NCBI GenBank assembly: GCA_900547765.1
Contig: URIA01000044.1
Coordinates: 1 to 19,492 of the forward strand
Direction: 5' to 3'
Source of the DNA: an uncultured Collinsella sp.
GTDB lineage: Bacteria > Actinomycetota > Coriobacteriia > Coriobacteriales > Coriobacteriaceae
Length of the DNA stretch: 19,492 bases
Translations under genes and position numbers: made by a program
Notes under the pieces: generated by a model
Told to the model about the DNA's origin: nothing
Seen by the model: the letters and a program-made list of their open reading frames with translations, nothing else
Databases searched by the model: none
Shown: piece by piece, positions 8,293 through 18,167 of the stretch
How positions within the stretch are numbered: the stretch's first letter is position 1
Layout: every line of letters starts with the position of its first letter

Positions 8293-9499
8293 AGTTGCCG
8301 TAACCTCCCCTCTCCTGGTCGCGGATTACGTGGCCGCCCTCGAGGGCGATCACGCGACGGTGCATGCTATCGACCATCTCGCGGTCGTGCGTAGCGACGA
8401 TCACGGTGGTGCCGGTGCGGTTAATGCGCTCGAGCAGCTTCATGATGCCCAGCGAAATCGCCGGGTCGAGGTTGCCCGTGGGCTCGTCACAGATCAAAAG
8501 CGGCGGGCGGTTGACCATGGCGCGGGCAACGGCAACGCGCTGCTGCTCGCCACCGGAAAGCTGATCGGGCAGCGAGTCCATCTGATCAGCCAGGCCGACC
8601 AGACGCAGCACCTCGGGAACCTGGCTGCGAATAACGCCCTTGGGCTTGCCGATGCACTGCAGGGCAAACGCCACGTTTTCGTAGGCAGATTTTTGAGGCA
8701 GAAGCTTAAAGTCCTGGAACACGGCGCCAATCTGACGACGCAGGAACGGAACCTTGCGATTCTTGATCTTCATGAGGTCCTGACCGGCAACCAGGATGCG
8801 GCCGCTCGTCGGCTTGACGTCGCGGTTGAGCGTCGACAGCAGCGTGGTCTTACCCGAGCCGGAATGACCGACCAGGAAGACGAACTCGCCCGGATAGATC
8901 TCGATGTTGATGTCGTCGAGTGCAGGCTTGTTGGGCTGTGCCGGATAGATCTTGGTGACATGCTCCATAAGGATGACGGGCTCGACACCGGCCTGCTTGG
9001 CCATCTTCTTGCGGCTGGCTTGCGGATCGATGGGCGCAAACACCGACGTAAAATCGGGGTTGTTGAGCGCGTTATCGAGGCTTGCGACCTCGGCGGCCTG
9101 ATCGCTCTCGACCACCGGGACAGCAGGCTGCGTGGGATCGGGAATAGCGGCAAAGAGACCGGACTGCGCAGGCTGAGGAACCGGCGTCGCAGGGGCCATG
9201 GGGTCGGGAATGCCGGCCATGGTAGGCTGCGGCGTGGCGGCGCCAGCCTGAGGCTGCTCCACGCGAGCGGTCACGGCCTGAACGGGCTCAAAACCCGCCG
9301 TGCCGGAAAGCGCGACATCGCTGGTGGGATTGTAGGCAAAGGGATCGGATGCCGGCTGTGCCTGATCTGCCGGCTGAGCGGGGGCCTGAGCAACAGGCCG
9401 GCCCTCTGAATCCGGAGTGGCGAAACGACTGCCCTGGACGCCCGTCTGCGTCTTGGGGGCATCATCGCCCGCACCGGAGGTACGGAAGTGGTTACCCAC
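8279..9499 (-). CDS. ftsE: Cell-division ABC transporter ATPase FtsE with long N-terminal extension
   Basis: This is the cytoplasmic ATPase that drives FtsX in septal cell-wall remodelling. The ABC domain spans about residues 175-406: Walker A GHSGSGKTT (211-219), Q-loop Q262, signature LSGGEQQR (314-321), Walker B LLICDEP (334-340) and H-loop H371. It is preceded by about 174 residues rich in Pro, Ala, Gln and Asp and predicted to be disordered, containing a repeated IPDP-x-x-PA-x-PV motif (97-107 and 119-129). Typical FtsE is about 225 aa. The long form appears to be really translated: the GTG start at 9499 has AGGAG 5 nt upstream, and the extension is in the same frame with similar base composition. 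MAKQAGVEPVILMEH would be an alternative short start. The gene overlaps ftsX by 14 nt. Confidence 0.92.
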   Translation of the reverse strand: MGNHFRTSGAGDDAPKTQTGVQGSRFATPDSEGRPVAQAPAQPADQAQPASDPFAYNPTSDVALSGTAGFEPVQAVTARVEQPQAGAATPQPTMAGIPDPMAPATPVPQPAQSGLFAAIPDPTQPAVPVVESDQAAEVASLDNALNNPDFTSVFAPIDPQASRKKMAKQAGVEPVILMEHVTKIYPAQPNKPALDDINIEIYPGEFVFLVGHSGSGKTTLLSTLNRDVKPTSGRILVAGQDLMKIKNRKVPFLRRQIGAVFQDFKLLPQKSAYENVAFALQCIGKPKGVIRSQVPEVLRLVGLADQMDSLPDQLSGGEQQRVAVARAMVNRPPLLICDEPTGNLDPAISLGIMKLLERINRTGTTVIVATHDREMVDSMHRRVIALEGGHVIRDQERGGYGNYGTN

Positions 9500-9603
9500 T
9501 GGTGCTCCTTATCGTCGTGCGTTTAAACTACATGAGCGCTTAATATTTTAGCAGCATTAGCTTTGCTGCACATAAGAAGCATGGCGTGCTTAGGGATCCC
9601 GTC

Positions 9604-9726
9604 GGCCGGACACAGGGTTACTCTCCAAATCGTCCTCGGACATGTCGGAGCCCCCGCTGCGCGCTTCGCGCGGCGGGGGCTCCTCCGTCCTGCGGAAAGA
9701 TTTGGAGAGTAACCCTGTGCCCGGCC
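9604..9726. repeat. 123-bp near-perfect palindrome
   Basis: The outer arms are GGCCGG/CCGGCC, one mismatch, then a perfect 21-bp arm pair (9611-9631 with 9699-9719). The inner hairpin is 16 bp (9647-9662 with 9668-9683, one G-T wobble) with a 5-nt loop. All pairs share one symmetry axis near 9665, so the structure is a single dyad. The flanks between outer and inner arms pair only partly. No T tract follows on either strand, so it does not look like a simple terminator. Confidence 0.9.
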
Positions 9727-9766
9727 TGCGATAACTAAGGGGTCGCTGCGTTTATCTTGGGGTGCT

Positions 9767-9814
9767 GCATATACAAAGCTGGAAGGGTCTGAATTGCGCT
9801 TTGTCGATATATGC
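9767..9814. repeat. Imperfect palindrome
   Basis: GCATAT-ACAAAGC (9767-9779) pairs with GCTTTGT (9798-9804) and ATATGC (9809-9814), with a 4-nt bulge and an 18-nt loop. CCTTTTCCC follows on the plus strand. Function unknown. Confidence 0.5.
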
Positions 9815-9854
9815 CCTTTTCCCTGATGGGACCGTGCTTGAGGGGCGTCTTCAT

Positions 9855-9923
9855 AAGTTGCGGTGAAATAGGGACTGTTTTACCAGTTAAAAGGCCTAAT
9901 CAGTCCCTATTTCACCGCAACTT
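9855..9923. repeat. 68-bp palindromic repeat, copy 1
   Basis: Arms of 22 bp beginning AAGTTGCGGTGAAATAGGG pair perfectly around a 23-nt centre. The reverse complement aligns without gaps to the copy at 10715-10782. The two copies are inverted relative to each other and flank the zinc-ribbon gene. Confidence 0.9.
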
Positions 9924-10010
9924 CTATTTGGGCTAATTGTTGCGCAACTTGAATTGGATTGATCGACTTACAGTGGCCTCGTTGGGATCTTCTTTGGTTG
10001 CGAGGCTGGT

Positions 10011-10742
10011 ATGGTTTGTCCTTGTTGTGGCACTGAGTTGCGCGATGGTGTGAGGTACTGCACGGCTTGCGGGGTTGCCGTTCATGGCTTATCGGCTGCC
10101 TCGGCGCTTTGGATACAGCCTCGGAAGCATATTGTGGTCGTCCTTGTTTGTATGTTGACGATCGCCCTTGCCGGTGGCAGCTGGCTGGGGCTTCAGCTGT
10201 ATCAGGCAATGTCTTGCTTTATATCGGCTCATTCGGAGCATGCTATTGTGCTCAACATCTCGGCCACAGGTTGGGATACCGATAACGGGGCCTCGCGTGT
10301 CCCGATACACATTACGGGCAAAACTGTCGACGGAATAACAGTCGACGAGGTTGATTATGTAGCCTCCGACGGTTCCGGCATCAACCTCATACAAGGCGTG
10401 TACACACTCGAGGCGGCAGGCTCCCCTATCGCCGCCGACGGCACGATCTATCAAATTCCATGCACGAGCGCCACGCTCACCCTCGACGATGTCTTCGCCA
10501 CGGGCGAAACGATCGATCTGGCCGAGCTCGCCGAGCAAGACTCAATACTCACCTTCCGCCCCATCGGCGCCGTCGATATGACCAACAACGAGATCTACGA
10601 CGCCGCATTGCTCGCCATGGCATACAAAGGCAACGATGCGCCCAGTGTGGCGGCCCTGTGCCAGGCAGCAATCAATCGTCGCGCCGCAGCCAGCACAAGC
10701 GGGAACGCCTTTAAAAGTTGCGGTGAAATACGGACTAATTAA
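10011..10742 (+). CDS. Zinc-ribbon, single-pass membrane protein of unknown function
   Basis: The 243-aa protein starts with a zinc ribbon (C3-x-x-C6 and C17-x-x-C20), as in the zinc_ribbon_2 type. One membrane segment follows (about residues 40-64), then an extracytoplasmic region of about 175 residues of mixed beta character (for example VPIHITGKTVDGITVDEVDYV). The topology is a cytoplasmic zinc ribbon tethered to an external domain; no enzymatic motif is visible. The ATG has GAGG 5 nt upstream. It is the only plus-strand gene in the window. Its last eight or so codons (ending SCGEIRTN) and its TAA stop are supplied by the left arm of the second 68-bp palindromic repeat. The native C-terminus has therefore probably been altered by repeat insertion. 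Function is unknown. Confidence 0.8.
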   Translation: MVCPCCGTELRDGVRYCTACGVAVHGLSAASALWIQPRKHIVVVLVCMLTIALAGGSWLGLQLYQAMSCFISAHSEHAIVLNISATGWDTDNGASRVPIHITGKTVDGITVDEVDYVASDGSGINLIQGVYTLEAAGSPIAADGTIYQIPCTSATLTLDDVFATGETIDLAELAEQDSILTFRPIGAVDMTNNEIYDAALLAMAYKGNDAPSVAALCQAAINRRAAASTSGNAFKSCGEIRTN

Positions 10743-10782
10743 GCCTTTAAGCTGGCAAAACAGTCCGCATTTCACCGCAACT
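10715..10782. repeat. 68-bp palindromic repeat, copy 2 (inverted)
   Basis: It has the same length as copy 1 and about 85 percent identity in inverted orientation. At stem positions 17 and 53 copy 1 has a G-C pair and copy 2 has C-G, a compensatory change that keeps the stem. The left arm encodes the end and stop codon of the zinc-ribbon gene; the right arm abuts the transketolase terminator. Confidence 0.9.
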
Positions 10783-10788
10783 GAAACA

Positions 10789-10813
10789 GGACGCCCTCTT
10801 ATAGAGAGCGCCC
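10789..10813 (-). terminator. Probable terminator of the transketolase operon
   Basis: A 10-bp stem with two G-T wobbles (10804-10813 with 10789-10798) and a TTATA loop lies about 50 nt past the stop codon. The following minus-strand sequence is only TGTTTC, a weak T tract. Confidence 0.6.
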
Positions 10814-10864
10814 CGTTCGCATTCCCATACTGTTGGCATGAGGCCGGCTGTGAGCCGCCTTGTC

Positions 10865-11806
10865 TTAGGCCAAGAACTCCTTGGAGGTCGCCACGATGTT
10901 GGCGGCGTCCAGGCCGTACTTGTGCAGGAGCTCGGCACCCGGGCCGGACTCACCGAAGGTGTCGTTGACGCCGATCTTCTTGAGCGGCGTCGGGCACTGC
11001 TCGCACAGGACGTCGGCAACGGCGCTGCCCAGGCCACCGATCACAGAGTGCTCCTCGACGGTCACGACGTGGCCGGTCTTGGTGGCGCTCTTAACGATCA
11101 GGTCGGCGTCGATGGGCTTGATGGTGTGCATGTTGATGACCTCGGCATCGATGCCCTCGGCAGCAAGCTGCTCAGCGGCCTCGAGCGCCTCGCCGACCAT
11201 CAGGCCGCAGGCGATGATGGTGACGTCGGCGCCCTCGCGCATGACAATGCCCTTACCCAACTCGAACTTGTAAGTCTCGGGGTCGTTGATAACCGGCGAG
11301 GCCAGACGGGCGAAGCGCATGTACACCGGACCGTCGCACTCGTAGGCGGCGCGCGTCACGGCGCGAGCTTCAACGTCGTCGGCAGGAACGATCACGGTCA
11401 TGCCGGGGATGACGCGCATGAGGGCGATATCCTCGCAGCACTGGTGCGTGGCGCCATCCTCGCCCACCGAGATACCGGCGTGCGTGGCACCGATCTTAAC
11501 GTTAAGGTGTGGATAGCCGATGGAGTTGCGGACCTGCTCAAAGGCGCGGCCGGCGGCAAACATGGCAAAGCTGCTCGCGAAGGCGACGCGGCCGGTGGTT
11601 GCGATACCGGCGGCAACACCCATCAGGTTGCTCTCGGCGATGCCCACATCGAAGAAGCGGTCGGGGCAAGCGGCCTTAAACTTACCGGTCTGCGTGGCGG
11701 CGGCCAGGTCGGCGTCGAGGACCACAAAGTCATCGTGCTCGTTGGCGAGCTCGACGAGGGCCTCGCCGTAGCTTACACGCGTGGCGATTTTCTTGACGTC
11801 TGCCAT
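10865..11806 (-). CDS. Transketolase, C-terminal subunit
   Basis: This is the second half of a split transketolase, which with the N-terminal subunit moves two-carbon ketol units in the pentose-phosphate pathway. The 313-aa protein holds the pyrimidine-binding domain, including the VGIAESNLMGVAAG segment with the glutamate that activates thiamine diphosphate and ASSFAMFAAGRAFEQVRN. The C-terminal transketolase domain follows (from about residue 190, with GLMVGEALEAAEQL). The start is the ATG at 11806, one nucleotide after the TAG of the partner gene, with GAGGAG 7 nt upstream inside that gene. A longer upstream open frame overlaps the partner gene and has no similarity. The two products are expected to form a heterotetramer. 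A dihydroxyacetone or DXP-synthase-like role is less likely given the pairing. Confidence 0.93.
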   Translation of the reverse strand: MADVKKIATRVSYGEALVELANEHDDFVVLDADLAAATQTGKFKAACPDRFFDVGIAESNLMGVAAGIATTGRVAFASSFAMFAAGRAFEQVRNSIGYPHLNVKIGATHAGISVGEDGATHQCCEDIALMRVIPGMTVIVPADDVEARAVTRAAYECDGPVYMRFARLASPVINDPETYKFELGKGIVMREGADVTIIACGLMVGEALEAAEQLAAEGIDAEVINMHTIKPIDADLIVKSATKTGHVVTVEEHSVIGGLGSAVADVLCEQCPTPLKKIGVNDTFGESGPGAELLHKYGLDAANIVATSKEFLA

Positions 11807-11807
11807 C

Positions 11808-12638
11808 CTAGAGCTCCTCTCCGGCGGCCGTGAGCTCTGCCATGGCCTGCTCAAACTGTTCATCGTTGGGGGCCTTACCGTGCCAACCCACCTGGTTCTC
11901 CATAAAGGAGACGCCCTTGCCCTTCGTGGTCTCGGCGATAATGGCGGTCGGCTGACCCTTGGTGGCGCGGGCCTCGGCAAAGGCGGCGCGGATCTGGTCG
12001 AAGTCGTTGCCGTCGGCGAGCTCCACCACATGGAACTTGAAGGCGCGGAACTTGTCGGCGAGCGGCATGGGGTCGTTGACCTCCTCGACGGGGCCGTCGA
12101 TCTGCAGGCCGTTATGGTCGACGATCACGCAGAGGTTGTCGAGCTGCTGGTTGCCGGCAAACATGGCGGCCTCCCAGACCTGGCCCTCCTCGCTCTCGCC
12201 GTCGCCCAGCAGGGCGTAGGTGCGATAGTCGTCGCCCCAGTGCTTGGCGGCAACGGCCATGCCCACGGCGGCGGAGATGCCCTGGCCAAGCGAGCCGGTG
12301 GACATGTCGACGCCCGGGGTGTCATTCATGTTGGGATGGCCCTGCAGGTGGCTGCCGATGTGGCGCAGCGTCTCGAGATCCTCCTTGGGGAAGAATCCGC
12401 GCTCGGCGAGCACGGCGTACAGACCAGGCGCGCAGTGACCCTTGGAAAGCACGAAGCGGTCGCGGTCGGCCTTGCGGGGGTCGGCCGGGTCGACGTTCAT
12501 TTCCTCAAAGTACAGATAGGTCATGATGTCGGCAGCGCCGAGCGAACCGCCCGGATGGCCGGACTTGGCAGCGTGCACGCCGGTGACGATGCCCTTCCTT
12601 ACCTCGTTGGCAACCTTTTTGAGCTCTTCGTCGCTCAT
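11808..12638 (-). CDS. Transketolase, N-terminal subunit
   Basis: This is the first half of the split transketolase, 276 aa, carrying the thiamine-diphosphate diphosphate-binding domain. Seen in order: SGHPGGSLG with H28, SKGHCAPGLY with H68, STGSLGQGIS (113-122), and the cofactor and metal motif GDG (145-147) ending at N176 in VDHNGLQ. The ATG at 12638 is preceded by AAGGAAGG. The next gene starts one nucleotide after its stop, so stoichiometric coupled translation is likely. Two-gene transketolases are established in many Firmicutes, Actinobacteria and Archaea. A possible promoter lies upstream (CATAAT near 12728-12733 on the minus strand, weak -35). Confidence 0.94.
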   Translation of the reverse strand: MSDEELKKVANEVRKGIVTGVHAAKSGHPGGSLGAADIMTYLYFEEMNVDPADPRKADRDRFVLSKGHCAPGLYAVLAERGFFPKEDLETLRHIGSHLQGHPNMNDTPGVDMSTGSLGQGISAAVGMAVAAKHWGDDYRTYALLGDGESEEGQVWEAAMFAGNQQLDNLCVIVDHNGLQIDGPVEEVNDPMPLADKFRAFKFHVVELADGNDFDQIRAAFAEARATKGQPTAIIAETTKGKGVSFMENQVGWHGKAPNDEQFEQAMAELTAAGEEL

Positions 12639-12845
12639 TGTGCCTTCCTTTCATCCTCATTAGACAAAATGCGCACGGCACCGAAGGTAATCCCAACACA
12701 GCCGCAATGCACGTACGTCATTCATTATGCTGGAAACTGATGGCTTTACCAGAGTTTTTATCATTATTTGAACAATTTAGCAGGCAGAACCGCTGATGAA
12801 ACGGTTTATCAATGTGAACGTCTTTTGGATGGAACGCGATCGACC

Positions 12846-13736
12846 CTACGCGCTAATGTCCTTGAATCCCTCGCCGAAGGCTTCCGTAACGTCAGCGACC
12901 GTCACAATGGCGCGAGGATCGCGCTCGCGCACAATCGTCTTGAGGGTATTGAGCTCTCGACGGCTCACGATGACCATAATCACCGGCTTCTCGGCACCCG
13001 AATACATGCCAGTCGCCTTAAACTTGGTACAACCACGACCCAGGCCATACATGATATCGGCAGCGATATCAGGGAACTTGTCCGAGATGATGAGTACCAT
13101 ACGGCGTTTGTTGCCACCATCGACCACGGCATCGATCACGTAGCCGCTAATGACCATCGAAAGGCCTGCATATAGTGCGTTTTCGATTGAAAAGACCGGA
13201 GCCGACAGCGCACACACGGCAACGTCGATTGCCATGACGGTCGAGCCCACCGGCAGCGAGGTATTACGCGAGATGATTTGGCCAATCGTGTCCGAGCCGC
13301 CGGTGTTGGCGCCGGCGCGCAACACCATGCCGTAACCGATGCCCGTAATAATGCCGCCCCACATGGCGGGAAGCATCAGGTCCGCATCCGCCAGAGGTGC
13401 TACAAACGGGGCGAACAGATCGGTAAAGAAGCCCAGCAGCACAAAGCCCGTCGCGGTCTGCACCACGTAGAACATGCCACCTTCGCGCATAACGACCAGC
13501 AACAGTAAGGCGTTCATCACGATCGTCTGAATACCAACGGGAAGCGATAGGCCGCGCGATGCACCGACCGCCTGGATAATGGTGGCAAGGCCCGTAACGC
13601 CACCGGCGGCAAGGCCGTTGGGAATCAAAAACAGGTCGGTCGCAATAGCGGCCAGAGCGCACCCCAACATAATCTGGGGCAGGTCGTGAAAGAAGTTCAT
13701 CGAAAGAATGCGCTTGATGTCCAGACGGTATGCCAT
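12846..13736 (-). CDS. YitT-family membrane protein (DUF161/DUF2179)
   Basis: This is a multi-pass membrane protein of the YitT family, 296 aa; the function of the family is not established. The N-terminal part (about residues 15-205) has five or so hydrophobic segments with the family motifs IPNGLAAGGVTGLATI and RAGANTGGSDTIGQII. The C-terminal cytoplasmic DUF2179 domain (about 215-290) contains RELNTLKTIVRERDPRAIVTVADVTEAFG. The ATG at 13736 has GGGAGG upstream and is preferred to an in-frame upstream start that runs into the prfB terminator. That terminator's T tract directly abuts the ribosome-binding site, so transcription must start inside it, read through it or be regulated by it. No clear terminator follows; a weak AACCG/CGGTT hairpin is at 12788-12806. 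Confidence 0.9.
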   Translation of the reverse strand: MAYRLDIKRILSMNFFHDLPQIMLGCALAAIATDLFLIPNGLAAGGVTGLATIIQAVGASRGLSLPVGIQTIVMNALLLLVVMREGGMFYVVQTATGFVLLGFFTDLFAPFVAPLADADLMLPAMWGGIITGIGYGMVLRAGANTGGSDTIGQIISRNTSLPVGSTVMAIDVAVCALSAPVFSIENALYAGLSMVISGYVIDAVVDGGNKRRMVLIISDKFPDIAADIMYGLGRGCTKFKATGMYSGAEKPVIMVIVSRRELNTLKTIVRERDPRAIVTVADVTEAFGEGFKDISA

Positions 13737-13748
13737 GCTGCCTCCCTC

Positions 13749-13777
13749 AAAAAAGCGCACCCCATCGGATGCGCTTT
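13749..13777 (-). terminator. Intrinsic terminator of secA-prfB, abutting the yitT ribosome-binding site
   Basis: The perfect 8-bp stem AAAGCGCA/TGCGCTTT (13752-13759 with 13770-13777) has a 10-nt loop and is followed on the minus strand by six T ending at 13749. The next base begins GAGGGAGG, the ribosome-binding site of the YitT gene. Confidence 0.8.
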
Positions 13778-13904
13778 GAACTTCTTCTTGTATTCGATTC
13801 TACCGATTCGCCGGACAAAAACCACCCCTGCGCAGGGTTTGCTCTGGATACAAAACCACACCGCTCGGAGGGTTTTAATCCATTTCCACATAAACCCGGG
13901 CGGT

Positions 13905-15052
13905 TTAAGCAGACGGGGTCTCCGCGTCAGCGTTGCCGGTGGCCCAGCGATGGTAGCCAATAACAAACGGGTCCAGGTCGCCATCGTCAAGAACGGCCTC
14001 GACATTGCTGGTCTCCACACCCGAGCGCAGATCCTTGACCATCTGGTACGGGTAGAGCACGTAGCTGCGAATCTGGTTGCCAAAACCAATCGTGGTCTTG
14101 GGTCCGCGAATCTCATCGAGCGCCTCGGCGCGCTTCTCGAGCTCAATCTCGTACAGACGAGCCTTGAGGATCTGCATGCACGCGGCCTTGTTCTGGATCT
14201 GGCTGCGCTCATTTTGACAGGTAACCACAATGCCGCTCGGGAAATGCGTCACGCGCACGGCGGAGTCGGTGGTGTTGACGCCCTGACCGCCCGGGCCGCT
14301 CGCGTGGTACACGTCCACGCGGATGTCATCGGGACTGATTTCGATGTCGATATCATCGGGTAGCACGGGGATGACCTCGACGCCGGCAAACGTGGTCTGG
14401 CGGCGCTTCTTGTCGTCGGTGGGGCTAATGCGAACCAAGCGGTGGACACCGGCCTCGGCGCGCAGCATGCCAAATGCGTCCTTGCCCTCGACGGTAAAGG
14501 TCGCGCGGTCGATGCCGATGACCTCGGCCGCGGGACAGTCGTTGATGGTGACCTTCCAGCCGCGACGCTGGCAATACTTCATGTACATCTTAAAGAGCAT
14601 GAAGGTCCAGTCCTGGGCCTCCAGACCACCCTGTCCGGGCTTGATGGTCACAATGGCATCGCCGTGATCGAACTCACCGGTAAACCAGCTCGAAAGCTCA
14701 AGCTCATCGATGGCACGGGCCAGACGTTCTGCCGTAGCGGCAGCCTCCTCGCGCAATGCGGCGGCGTCGGGGTCATCCCCCATCTCCTCGGCAAGCTCCA
14801 GCGCGGCGCGGGCATCGGAAAGCTCGCCGCGCGCGGTGTCCACGGCAGCGATATCTTCCTTGGTACGCGCGATCTCCTCCATAGTGGCACGGGCGGCGTC
14901 GGCGTCATCCCAAAAGCCAGGGGCAACACTTTTGGCCTCGAGCTCGGTCACGCGCGTGCGCTTTTCGTCCAGGTGGAGATACGACTCGACCTCGCCGAGC
15001 CGGTCCGCGAACGCGTCCAGCTCGGCGGGCGTTACCTCTAAAGCCTCAGCCA

Positions 15053-15053
<1 letters not shown>
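13905..15053 (-). CDS. prfB: Peptide chain release factor 2 with atypical SPT motif
   Basis: This is a class I release factor that reads UGA and UAA in the ribosomal A site and triggers peptide release. The 382-aa protein is continuous from the ATG: the programmed +1 frameshift with in-frame UGA near codon 25, known in E. coli and many other bacteria, is absent (that region reads SYLHLDEKRT). The GGQ catalytic motif is intact (255-257, SGPGGQGVNTTDSAV). The stop-recognition tripeptide, SPF in E. coli, B. subtilis and M. tuberculosis RF2, here reads SPT (S210-P211-T212, codons AGC CCC ACC), followed by DDKKRRQTT in place of the usual D-x-x-GRR. The similarity outside this loop and the order after secA identify it as RF2 rather than RF1. 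The ATG overlaps the secA stop (TAATG), so translation is coupled. Confidence 0.95.
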
Positions 15054-17860
<2,807 letters not shown>

Positions 17861-17864
17861 GTGG

Positions 17865-17872
17865 TTTTCCTT
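17865..17872 (-). promoter_or_regulatory. Ribosome-binding site deciding the secA start
   Basis: AAGGAAAA lies just before the ATG at 17860. The alternative ATG at 17881 has only GGCGTGGGCG before it. Confidence 0.6.
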
Positions 17873-17921
17873 TTTGGCCATCGCCCACGCCGTGCAGCTG
17901 CGGGCGAGTTAAACACAGATG

Positions 17922-17927
17922 ATTGTA
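17922..17927 (-). promoter_or_regulatory. Candidate secA -10 element
   Basis: TACAAT on the minus strand matches the -10 consensus at five of six bases and lies about 60 nt upstream of secA. No good -35 hexamer was found at 17 nt spacing. Confidence 0.35.
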
Positions 17928-17954
17928 CTTTAGCCAAACAAGGCGCGGCCTATA

Positions 17955-17970
17955 CGGTCGACCTCGACCG
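17955..17970. promoter_or_regulatory. Inverted repeat upstream of secA
   Basis: CGGTCGA-2-TCGACCG forms a perfect 7-bp dyad just upstream of the candidate -10 element. It could be an operator; no regulator is known from the sequence. Confidence 0.3.
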
Positions 17971-17989
17971 CCACGTAATAACTATGACC

Positions 17990-18026
17990 AACCTGCCGCA
18001 ATGGAACGGGTTTATTTTGGCAGGTT
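17990..18026. repeat. Dispersed palindromic repeat, copy B
   Basis: AACCTGCC (17990-17997) and GGCAGGTT (18019-18026) are perfect arms around a 21-nt spacer ending GGGTTTATTTT. It aligns without gaps and in the same orientation to 4944-4980. Confidence 0.75.
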
Positions 18027-18056
18027 TTATCTGAGCAAACGCCGTCTCTCTGCCAT

Positions 18057-18089
18057 TTGGTGCCACGGGGACAGGTTAGCTTGCACCAA
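18057..18089. repeat. Related palindrome with GGGACAGGTT in the loop, copy C
   Basis: TTGGTGC (18057-18063) pairs with GCACCAA (18083-18089) around a 19-nt loop containing GGGGACAGGTTA. The arms differ from copies A and B but the loop core is shared, suggesting the same repeat superfamily. Confidence 0.55.
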
Positions 18090-18090
18090 T

Positions 18091-18130
18091 AAAAAGAAAA
18101 GGGCCGCGCACCCAAATGGATGCACGGCCC
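18091..18130 (-). terminator. Intrinsic terminator of rpmE
   Basis: A 10-bp stem with one mismatch (18101-18110 with 18121-18130) and a 10-nt loop is followed on the minus strand by TTTTCTTTTT. It lies about 40 nt past the rpmE stop codon. Confidence 0.85.
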
Positions 18131-18167
18131 TCATGCCATGAATGCGAGTGATTCCGCGGCGAGCTAT

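Larger units (their letters stand above)
9500..10010. other. Gene-free 510-bp region between ftsE and the zinc-ribbon gene
   Basis: The region separates two divergent genes and should hold both promoters, but no convincing -35/-10 pair was identified. A TAAAAT element and a short GCAGCA/TGCTGC dyad lie upstream of ftsE. Most of the space is taken by three palindromic structures (9604-9726, 9767-9814 and 9855-9923) plus a 10-bp palindrome GTTGCGCAAC at 9939-9948. No credible reading frame was seen. Confidence 0.7.
17861..18167. other. Gene-free 307-bp region between rpmE and secA
   Basis: It contains, from the rpmE side, the rpmE terminator, two GGGACAGG-type palindromes (18057-18089 and 17990-18026), the 17955-17970 dyad and the secA leader. 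A 61-codon open frame through the repeats is not credible as a gene. Confidence 0.7.

Noticed and set aside
6457..8394. 645-codon plus-strand open frame opposite rnr and ftsX
   Set aside because: It is antisense to two well-supported genes, spans their intergenic terminator and has no recognisable domain. Long antisense frames are expected from GC-rich codon bias.
11807..12031. Longer N-terminus for the transketolase C-terminal subunit
   Set aside because: The added part overlaps the N-terminal subunit gene in another frame and is low-complexity; the ATG at 11806 has a proper ribosome-binding site.
17930..18115. 61-codon minus-strand frame with KTCQNKPVP, similar to QNKPVPFWQV in a frame near 4960
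   Set aside because: The shared peptide is only the translation of the palindromic repeat copies A and B, not evidence of a protein family.
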